A stretch of 64,000 nt of DNA. Origin: Telopea speciosissima. Taxonomy: Eukaryota; Streptophyta; Magnoliopsida; Proteales; Proteaceae. Under the pieces are notes generated by a model. The model saw only the letters and a list, made by a program, of their open reading frames with translations. It ran no database searches and was not told where the DNA came from. The translations under genes were made by a program, and so were the position numbers. This document shows positions 55,486-64,000 of this stretch, one piece after another. The stretch lies in assembly GCF_018873765.1 (NCBI RefSeq), contig NC_057919.1, forward strand, positions 22,546,698 through 22,610,697. The letters run 5' to 3'. Position 1 is the first letter of the stretch; each line of letters opens with the position of its first letter.

Positions 55486-55550
55486 CCCCGGGGGGGGCCC
55501 CCCCGGGGGGGGGGGGGGGCCCGCCCCCCCCCCCCCCCCCCCCCCCCTCC
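55486..55550. repeat. Poly-C / poly-G palindromic stretch
   Basis: Sixty-five bases made almost only of long C and G runs (CCCC, 8 G, 7 C, then a longer G run, then about 30 C). It can fold on itself. It may be a real G-quadruplex-like tract or a sequencing or assembly artefact. Confidence 0.9.
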
Positions 55551-56740
55551 TAATCCAATATTTGCTCTATCTAACCACCAATTGGATTGGCCACACCAAG
55601 CCCTCTACGTGGTAGAAACTAGAAAGGTTAACCACTTCAAAAAAAGGTACCTTAAGGCTCATTAAGAAAATCTTTGTCAAAACTTACCCCTCCAAAAAAA
55701 AAAATCTTTTTCAAAGAGTATTTATTTTGGAGATAAGATTGTATTCGGAAAGGGTCCTTCTAAGTGTCACCATGCCTAGTGAAGTATAGCGGCACTATTT
55801 GTCATTTGACAGTACATGTGTTAGTCCTTCTGATAGAGGATCTCAAATTTTAGTCCAAAGTCAACAAGAAAAATTGCTCAAACTCTAATCTAAAGTTTTG
55901 GTAAAATTACCAAAATGTCAATCAAATGTATATGAATATAAAATACAAAATGGCATCTTTTGTAATTTTAGCTATTTCCTCTACTTATTTGAAATTGAAG
56001 TTGTATCAATGAAATGCTTGGATGGTCTTCTATCACATGGAGTAACCCATATACTACCATAGGTAAGTAGTGAAACTTTATACTTCACTAGGCTTAATGA
56101 CGGAAAAGAAACTCATTCATGAATGAAGGAATAGAAGGATCACTATGACTATAACCCTTGGTAGATTTACCAAAGAGAAAAAAAAAGTTTATTTGATATT
56201 ATGGATGATGAGTTGCAGAAAGACTGTTTTGTTTTTATAGGTTGTTTGGTCTATTGTTCTTGTGCCTATTTCGCTTTAGAAGGTTGGTTCACCGATATAA
56301 CCTTTCTATCGTCATGGTATACCCATGGATTGGTCTGTAGCTTCTACTCCTACTAATAGTTTGACATATTCAATATTTTTTTTTTTTGAGAGGACTTAAA
56401 AGGATTGACAACAAAACACACAAACCAGGTGTGACTTGTTTTGGAGGGTAGATTTGCATTTACAGCAGAGAAAAAAATTGGCCAATTTAGGACAAGCACA
56501 GTTCGAAAAAAAAAAAAAAAAAAACAAGAGGCCGGTTTAGGACAAGCCTAGTTCAATTTGTCAGTGTTGTGGGGTTCAAATAGTTAATGCGGGTTCACTG
56601 GCCATCAATAGCCCAAACAACTTCTGCCCCATCATTAACTATACCTGCACAATACAAGTCATTACTTGTTACCAAACACGATTTCTTTCGGTATTCATTA
56701 TATTAATAAATCAATCTTTCATCCGGTGGCTGTGGGGATT
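55551..56740. other. Single-copy non-coding DNA
   Basis: No gene was recognised. It contains poly-T (about 56379-56389) and poly-A (about 56508-56524) runs and a near-repeat of GGCCAATTTAGGACAAGC / GGCCGGTTTAGGACAAGC on either side of the A run. Confidence 0.5.
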
Positions 56741-56908
56741 ATTATCCTCTTCAATTCCTAAAGCTCAGCAGGTGTGGTAGTGCGGCAGCGGCAGGAGAAG
56801 CCGATACATGTAACTCGAACATCCAAGCAACGTCATGTATCCGAGCTACCAGTGTCGGCATCTCCGCAGCTACATGGTGTCGAGCTTGAAGGAATTGAAG
56901 AGGATAAT
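56741..56908. mobile_element. 168-bp MITE with about 30-bp inverted ends
   Basis: ATTATCCTCTTCAATTCC (56741-56758) is the exact reverse complement of 56891-56908. Pairing continues inward with a few mismatches (AAAGCTCAGCA against TGTCGAGCTTG). No target duplication is clear. Confidence 0.65.
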
Positions 56909-57043
56909 TTTTCGTGGCTATGGTATCTTCAATAGTCGATCTCACCGTGCCAAAGTGTCGATCGACTCGGACCCGGATCCGGCTCCTTTCCGGGAGCTCG
57001 TGCCCGGAGTGCCAGGGGCATCCAAGGGTTGGGTTGTGTCGGA

Positions 57044-57095
57044 CACATCTCGGTGCACGCCTAGGTGCATATCCCTAGGCGTGCACCGAGATGTG
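57044..57095. repeat. Perfect 22-bp inverted repeat with 8-bp loop
   Basis: The arm at 57044-57065 (CACATCTCGGTGCACGCC plus TAGG) is the exact reverse complement of 57074-57095. The loop is TGCATATC. Weaker pairing extends outward through GGGTTGTGTC and the complement of CAGCCCAAC, so it is probably the core of a small MITE (about 57020-57120). Confidence 0.9.
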
Positions 57096-58368
57096 TGGCA
57101 CAGCCCAACGGTTGGGCGTGCTAGGCTCCTCGAATATGGGCTCCATCCCTTAGACCCTTCCTTTTAAAGTGGGACCCACAAACATTTTTATCCCTAAATT
57201 TCATTTTTTTCAAAGTATATTACCCTTTTTTTCCGCCAAAAATTCTAAGAAAAAGCGTTAAAACGTTTGGCTTCTCAAGAAAACTGAACACGTGACAGTT
57301 ATCCATTAACGAAACGTTCGGCAAAAGAGGAAGGAAGATTAACAAACTCATTACCGGGAACTAAACAGTCTAAAACTGGATTACAATTGATCTGACATTT
57401 GCGATTTACCATAATATCCCTGTCCTTTTGTTGAAATGACTCCACAGTCCTCGACTGTCATCTTTACACTTTTGGACCTTTAATTTGGACTAGTTAGCAA
57501 GTTGCCCTCTTTGGTATTTCAAAATTATTGAGGGGCTTTACCAGGAAGAGGACGTTGAGATGATCTGCCATTTGGTGAAGCTTCATCATGGATCATGAAG
57601 GTTTTAACATTTTTATCCATTGAGACACTTGATCAAATAGAACAAGCTTAACAGAGTTGATTGAAGAGTAAGGATTCATATAGTTGATCCCATTTAGTTG
57701 AAATAAGATCGAGTTGTTGTTATTGTACGTGAATTATTAGTTGTGACTTTTAATTAAATCTATCGCACCAAAGAGACCTTTTGTTTTACATACAGTTGGA
57801 TGTCCGAGTTGCCAAATATCGATATCTCCACCCTGAACTACTTCACTACACATTTGGGAATTAGAAAGAAATATTTTTCGTGACTTTAGTGCTTTACAAG
57901 TCCTAGAATGAGAAATTAGGTTTACATTGGGTCCATCCAGGTGGGTTTGACAAGATTCCTTTATGGGTAGGAGGTTTTAGCCGGATTCAATAAACACAAG
58001 TTTAAATCATTAATTAACCTCATCTCACCTCACATCAAGAAAGGATTAGCCCATCTGAAAGTCAAAACTGCAACTTTGCTTTTTATCGAGGGGATGCAGA
58101 TTATTTACCTAATGTAAAATGAAAGAGCTTAAATATTGGCCCAAGCCCAACTCAACCTGTTAGAGGGAGCGGAGAACCTATTTACGCTGAAACTTGACAG
58201 GTGAGTAGGTGATATTGGGGTCAACTTGTTAAATCCTATCTGATCTACTATCTACTACGTGGTAAAAGTAGGTACTCGACCAAGGCAGGCTTGGTTATGG
58301 GCACCACCACCAGACCAACAAACCTTTTCCTTATACTTTTTAAGGAGAAAGTTTCTCTATGGAGGAGT
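57096..58368. other. Single-copy non-coding DNA
   Basis: No gene, RNA or repeat was recognised in this 1.3-kb stretch. Confidence 0.5.
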
Positions 58369-58519
58369 GTACCATGGAAAATTATCACCTTCAGTTCTCC
58401 AATGCCCTCTAATAAGGGGGAGTGGACCCTACCTAGGCAGTATTCGGGGAAGGGTAGGGTGGTCATTGTACCCCCTATTAGAGGTACTGGGAAACTGAAG
58501 GGGATAATGATCCGTGTAC
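58369..58519. mobile_element. 151-bp MITE with long inverted ends
   Basis: TATCACCTTCAGTTCTCC on the left (from 58383) pairs with GGGAAACTGAAGGGGATA on the right (to 58506). Pairing extends through CCTCTAATA and out to GTAC at both ends. The right end abuts the target duplication of the next MITE. Confidence 0.7.
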
Positions 58520-58520
58520 C

Positions 58521-59106
58521 TAGGGGTGTCAATTGATCGATTCGGTTTAGGTTTGGGCCGATTTTTTTTATTTTGGTGTAGCTTTTAGGAAAATCGAAAC
58601 CGAACCAATAAGGAATTTTCGATTTCGATTTCGGTGCAGTTTAGTTTCATGTCAATTTCGATTTATGATAGCGGTTTGGATTTGATTCGATAGCGGGTTT
58701 TTTTAATCGGGATGGGTTCAGTTTGTGACTATTTTCTTCTCTTTCTCTTTTCAACTACATAAGGTATTTCATTAGCCCCTTAAAAAGTAGATCAATGGAA
58801 GAAGTATTGTTACAAATCAATTTTCTTATTTTTATAATCTCATACTTATTGATTGTAACAATTCCCTTTACAATATAAATTTACTCACTAATATTGAAAT
58901 CAATTCAATTATTCATAATCTTATATTCATTGATTTTTTATCGGTTTCATTTGGTTTGATTTTCGATTTGTTATCGTCATCCGATGCGTTCGGTTTTCAG
59001 CCGATCCGTCATACCCCAGTCCAAAACCAATCCAATAAGGATCGTTCGGCTTGGTCCGGGTTTTTCAATCGATTTTAATTGTTCGGGCTAGATTTTCACA
59101 CCCTTA
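58521..59106. mobile_element. hAT-like MITE, 586 bp
   Basis: It begins TAGGGGTGTCAATTG and ends TTTTCACACCCTTA. Flanks are CGTGTACC (58513-58520) and CGTGTTCC (59107-59114), an 8-bp duplication with one mismatch. The interior is full of GATTTCGATTTCGG-like repeats and codes for nothing. Confidence 0.75.
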
Positions 59107-59953
59107 CGTGTTCCACCCACCCTTAGACATATAGGGAGGCAAAATGACTACGCCACGCCCTATGAAAGGTGGAAATCTCACTCCCATGATGCCAATGTAC
59201 GTGCACTCATCGGCCCCAACGTGTTCACAGGGGCCACACTCCCCACAGAGAACACCGATCCATTTTAATTTTCTTTCTGAGATTCAATTTGATTGCTTTG
59301 ATTTCAATTAGACTAAGGGCGGCTGGAAGATATGATTTAATTTACGTAATCTGCATTCTGGTTGGTTCTAATTCCAACTTAACCAAACTTTTTAAGAACT
59401 TTAGGTTTGAATTTGCTCAACACAAACCCAACTCAAGGCCCAACCATATTTGTAGTAACTTCTATACATTAATCAACTTGGTTTTTTTTGAAAAAAAAAT
59501 CAAAAAGGTTGATAAAGAAATGCAAAGCCAAGGAAAAAACGTTTCTAAATTTTGGGAGAAAAGCGCATTGTAAAATGAAAACTTGGCAGTCAAAAACAGA
59601 AGGAAAGCTAGAAAAGTAAATGTATGAATTAAGGAAGAAAAATAGAAACTGTACCGTTGCAGTAGTTGTTCTTGAGAGAGCGTAACGGGTAAGTATTATA
59701 AATCTTATCTTCCTCATGTTCATATCTATTTACCAAAAATTGTTTCAGAAAAGAACTTTGTAAATTTCTAAAACCTTAGAAAGAAAGGCAGAGAGCGGAG
59801 AGAAGCAGCAAAAGAGGAAAACTTCGCCAAGAAAGAAAGAAATAACAGAGAAGCGTTGTGTTTCTTCGCCTCTGGGTGCTTAAGAGCTATTTGATTTTGT
59901 GGGTTTGGTCCGTTTTGTAGAGGTAAGGATCGTCGATTCCTGCTGGAGTAGAT
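59107..59953 (+). promoter_or_regulatory. Upstream region of the TCP11-family gene
   Basis: The 0.85 kb between the last MITE and the TCP11 start codon has no repeats. It presumably holds the promoter and 5' leader. The last 200 bases are purine-rich (GAAAGAAAGAAATAACAGAG), as in many plant leaders. I see no decisive TATA box. Confidence 0.4.
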
Positions 59954-62900
59954 ATGACGGAATCCGAGAGGGTTGCAACAACGATTTCGTTGGATTTTCC
60001 GGCGGATGATTCAAGGGAGGTTTGTTCTTCGTCTTCGCCACCAAAGTTACCGAAAAGGCTCAGGCAAAGGCTTCTAGAATGTAAGAGCCCTTCCACCGCT
60101 GAAGAGATTGAAGCTAAACTCAGAGAAGCCGATCTCCGAAGACAGGTATTTCTTTTTAATTCTTTCCTTTTTTTTTTTTTTTTTGGTCCCTTAATTGGGT
60201 TCTTTGTCTAACTTTTATTTTTTCCTCCCTTCAATTTAGGTTTGTTATGGTTGTTTTGGTTTCAGATTTTGTTTCCTGCTATAGCGTTTTAAGAATTTAA
60301 TTCTCTTTGCTGAATATGTTCTGTGTAAACCTATGTACTTTATTTTTTTTTTTTCAATCTGTTTTGACGGTGGTGGTTGCCTTTTGTTTATTTGTTGGTT
60401 TGTTTTAGAGTAGACAATTGTGAGGCTTAAACTCAACTAACACCCCCCCACCCTCCTCCGTTGGAGTGCAGCGATTCCATGAGTGGTTGTCAAGCAAAGC
60501 TCGACCAAAGCTGAGGAGTCCTTCATGGTCTTCATCTCAACACGGAGACCTGGGTCAGCGCCTTGAAGCTAAACTCTATGCTGCTAAACAGAAAAGGTAT
60601 TAATTTTATCGTAAACTTTTGGTCTTGTCTGGTTTATAGTTTTTGTTCCCTTTTTTTTGGTAAATAATTTAGGGGGGTGGGTGTTGTATTTGGAAAGTTG
60701 ATATTGATGAAAATTGTGGCATACAGGTTTACCTTCTGCCTTCTCTCTTGAGAGGAGAGTTACATATTTATACTGTCAAACCAAAAATCAAGGATTAGGA
60801 GTTCGATGGTGCACAGACTTTATTTTATTTTCCTCTTCACTATTTTTATCTAGGTTGTTTAGTATTGGAAAGATATAGATGAAAATTGGACCATCTAGCT
60901 TTCTACTGTCTTATATCTGATATTGATATTGATAAACTTAATACTGTCAAACCAAAATCATTAATAGGTTCGATTCTGAACAATCATACTTTATATCCTC
61001 CAATAGACTGTCTCTCTGTGTCTGGACTTGGGTATCAGGACTCAAGACTGCAATTCAAATGATATTCTTAGTTAATATTTCTTTCAGATCCCATTATTAC
61101 TTGAATTATATCCATTTTCCTAGTTTTATTTATCTGAAATAGTGAAATTCACTGCTCTCCCTGGTCATATTAGATTTTGCTTTGTTCCTGCTTTCAACAA
61201 TTCTTGTTTCCGTGATATGACAATGTACCCCACAGTTCCATAGATTCTTTCCCTCTCTATTGGCCTATTCTCCGAACTTTAGGTAATAGGTCATATTGTG
61301 GCTTTACCACCATTCTTCCCCACCCCCCTCCAAATTTGTAATTTTGTACTTATAATAAAGGTGTCAGAATTACATAAACCATTTTCCATTTGGTCATGAT
61401 GCAGAGTACTCAGGTTGTGAAATATGGACTTTAAATTGTTTATCATCTTCTTCATCACCAGTCTTATTTATTTATTTTTTATTTCTCTTTGGATGAAGCG
61501 TGGTTTGGGGAGGTGTTACTTTGTAAAACTAACTGCTTATGTTTGAATCAACAGGTTGAGCATTCTGGCAAAGGCCCAAATGCGCCTAGCAAAGTTGGAC
61601 GAGTTACGGCAAGCAGCTAAAACAGGAGTTGAAATGCGGTTTGAGAAGGAGCGTGAAGAGCTCGGCACAAAAGTGGAGTCACGGGTTCAGCAGGCAGAGG
61701 CAAATCGGTTGCTTCTTCTGAAGGCTTACAAGCAGCGAAGTGCCTTAGCAAAGGAGAGGATAGCTCAGTCATTGTTGCGAAGGATGGTTCAGGAGAGTAA
61801 GTACAAGGAGCGTGTTCGTACTGCAATTTCCCAAAAGCGTGCTGCTGCAGAGAAGAAGCGGTTGGGATTGTTGGAAGCAGAGAAAACAAGGGCACGTGCA
61901 AGGGTATTGCTGGTGCGAAAGGTGGCCATGTCTGTATATCAAGAGCGAGAGATTGAGAGAAGTCAATTAAAGGATAAGTTGGAAAAGCGTCTCCAAAGGG
62001 TATGTATTTTTACAAGTAGAAGTTGATTTTTTTTTTTTGAATTTTTGATTGATTTTGATAATAAAACTGTTAGTTTCTCCAATTTGTTAAAAATATTTAA
62101 TAATGAATAGGCCAAGAGACAAAGGGCTGAATATCTGAGACAGAGAGGAAATCTTCATACTTCCCCCCGTGTCAATTGTGATAAGATGCACCAGCAGAGT
62201 GATTTCCTTTCAAGAAAACTGGCTAGGTATGTAGGTTGCTGTTGTTCTGAATCCAGTAATTGAAGGCAATAGTATCATGCTTTTCTCTCTTGCTTGTCTC
62301 TTTTTAAAAGGATAAAATTGTCAACCTTTCCTCTCTCATTTGTCTTCTTTTAAAAGAATTTGACTGCCAACTAAACTGTCTTGACAGATATATCTGCACA
62401 TCAGGATAGATTTCCCTGACTGGCTGTTCATTTGATTATTATTTTTTCTTTCTTTTTTCTATTTTTGGGGAGGGGGGTGGGAACCTACATATTTCTTACT
62501 TTAACTGTATTGCGGCAAATTCAGGTGCTGGAGGCGGTTCGTGAGACTCAGAAAAACTACTTTTTCTTTGGCAAAATCTTTTGATGCATTAGAAATTAAT
62601 GAGAAATTTGTTAAAGTAATGCCATTTGAGCAGCTTGCTCTCAGGATTGAGTCATCTGCAACTCTTCAGACTGTAAAAGCTTTACTTGATCGGTTTGAAA
62701 GCCGATATGCTATCGCATGTGCTAGTGCACCTACCAGTGGATCCAGTTCAGATAACATTGATCATCTTCTCAAACGCCTTGCTTCTCCCAGCCGAAGGGG
62801 CACACCTGGTACTATGTCCAGAAGCAAAGCACCAAAGAAATCAGCACCCGCTGGTGCTGCTAAAAAATCAGTTAAATTGTCAAGGTATCCAGTTAGAGTG

Positions 62901-64000
62901 GTGCTTTGCGCTTATATGATACTGAGTCATCCAGACGCAGTTTTCAGTGAGCAGGGGGAGCGTGAGATTGCTCTTGCCAAATCTGCAGGAAATTTCATTA
63001 GGGAGTTTGAGTGGTTGATTGAGATTATATTAGATGGCCCCACATGGAGAGCTAAAGAGGAGTCATCCACCACATTGCCAAAAGAGCGGACATTTAGATC
63101 TCAGCTTGCTGCGTTTGATGCAGCTTGGTGCTCATACGTATATTATTTTGTGGTGTGGAAGCTTAAGGATGCAAGGTCACTGGAGGAAGACTTGGTGAGA
63201 GCTGCTTGCCAACTCGAGCTCTCTATGATGCAGACGTGCAAGATGACTCCAGAAGGGAATAATTGTAGTCTTACTCATGATATGAAAGCTGTTCAGAAGC
63301 AGGTATTTCTTGCTCGCCTCTTTGGAAGTATAATCTGTTCTTTTTCTTTTTCGTTTTTTCCCAGTAAATGGGTGCTTTAAGATACTATCAGGCAGAGAAT
63401 TATAGACATTATCAATTGCATTCCGGCAAGATGTTGGACAAGCATAAGAGTGATTATAACAGTCTTAACATCTTTCATAATCAGTTGTACAGTGGTAAAA
63501 TCTTTAGAAGGATGGTTAAAATTTTTTATTAACTCTTTTTTTTTTTTTTAAATTTATTGTCCTTATAATAAACTAACAGGAAGCAAGGTTTAACCCTTTG
63601 ATCATATTAGTGATTGTATAAGTTTTTCTTTTCTCTGTAAGAAGTAATCTTGGGCTTTTGTGGAATGTACCTGGTAAAGAAATGGCTAACTGCCCCATGA
63701 CATATTCTTCCCATTGATAGGTTACTGAAGATCAGAGGCTTCTCAGAGAGAGAGTTCAACATCTGAGTGGTGATGCAGGGATTCAACATCTGGACTCTGC
63801 TCTCTCAGAGACACGTTCCAGATATTTTGAAGCAAAGGAGAATGCAAGTCCTGTGGCATCACAAATTGCACATATTTCTTCTCCAAATTTGCCCAGTTCT
63901 TCGGCTTCAGCTGGACGTTCTTCAGTTTCTGTCTCAGATGGAAGTAGTAAGCTAGTTGAGGGTGGTAGCCGTGTTGTTCGCTCCTTGTTTAAGAATGATG
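59954..64000 (+). CDS. TCP11-domain protein, 5' part (spliced, runs off the window)
   Basis: Plant T-complex-protein-11 family. The role in plants is poorly known; the domain (PF05794) is shared with mammalian TCP11. Exons are 59954-60145, 60472-60596, 61555-61999, 62111-62226, 62525-63302 and 63721 to beyond 64000. All junctions are GT-AG and phases are consistent, giving 645 codons so far. The N-terminus has [14 protein letters not shown] and [17 protein letters not shown]. Residues about 65-330 are a long charged coiled coil ([45 protein letters not shown]). The TCP11 domain starts near residue 412 with [17 protein letters not shown]. Relatives are usually over 1,100 residues, so about half is missing beyond the right edge. 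No breaks are seen. The start is the first ATG, just before TESERV. Confidence 0.93.

Noticed and set aside
1..64000. CRISPR arrays, rRNA genes, tRNA genes, bacterial-type operons
   Set aside because: None seen. The only tRNA-like sequences are the 5' parts of Au-like SINEs.

Overview
This window is nuclear DNA of a flowering plant. The evidence is spliced genes with GT-AG introns, two plant gene families (a MICOS Mic10-like protein and a plant TCP11-domain protein), Au-like tRNA-derived SINEs, L1-type LINEs, gag-carrying LTR elements primed by initiator tRNA-Met, and many MITEs. I cannot name the species. Only three protein-coding host genes are supported: two Mic10-like paralogues (1567-3703 and 37296-39413, + strand) and the 5' half of a TCP11-family gene (59954 to beyond 64000, + strand). 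Most of the rest is transposon-derived.

Layout. Positions 1-300 are a GGT/GGC repeat. A large segmental duplication follows: block A (about 537-30345) and block B (about 33197-53935) share the same order of parts. That order is a MITE-rich 5' flank, Mic10 gene, LTR-like sequence, Au SINE, a Pack-type DNA element with a captured lectin-kinase fragment, a non-autonomous LTR element with a SINE in one LTR, and a conserved 3' tail. A younger 3.05-kb tandem duplication (30694-33747 and 33748-36828) lies across the start of block B, with a 7-bp microhomology at its borders. From 53936 to 59953 the sequence is single-copy: MITEs, short tandem repeats and one suspicious poly-G/poly-C stretch, leading into the TCP11 gene.

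Because A and B are paralogous, each gives the empty site for insertions in the other. Block A alone gained an 8-bp-TSD MITE, a Mutator-like element, a 5.3-kb TG...CA element, an L1-type LINE and a gag-only LTR retrotransposon (TR-GAG type, 17228-21564). These last three sit in a nest inside an older LTR. Block B alone gained a 1.9-kb element with a hAT-type transposase tail, a solo LTR of the same family as the TR-GAG element, and a 228-bp solo LTR. The two TR-GAG-family insertions together define LTR ends of 5'-TG...TA-3'.

How the genes relate. Mic10 shapes mitochondrial crista junctions. The TCP11-family protein is a coiled-coil protein of poorly defined role. I see no operon-like or pathway link between them. 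From memory, Arabidopsis homologues of both lie on the same arm of chromosome 1, so the neighbourhood may be conserved. No undescribed enzymatic or defence system was found. The most unusual content is the gag-only retrotransposon with non-canonical ends, the five-level nest of transposons, and the two-step duplication history.
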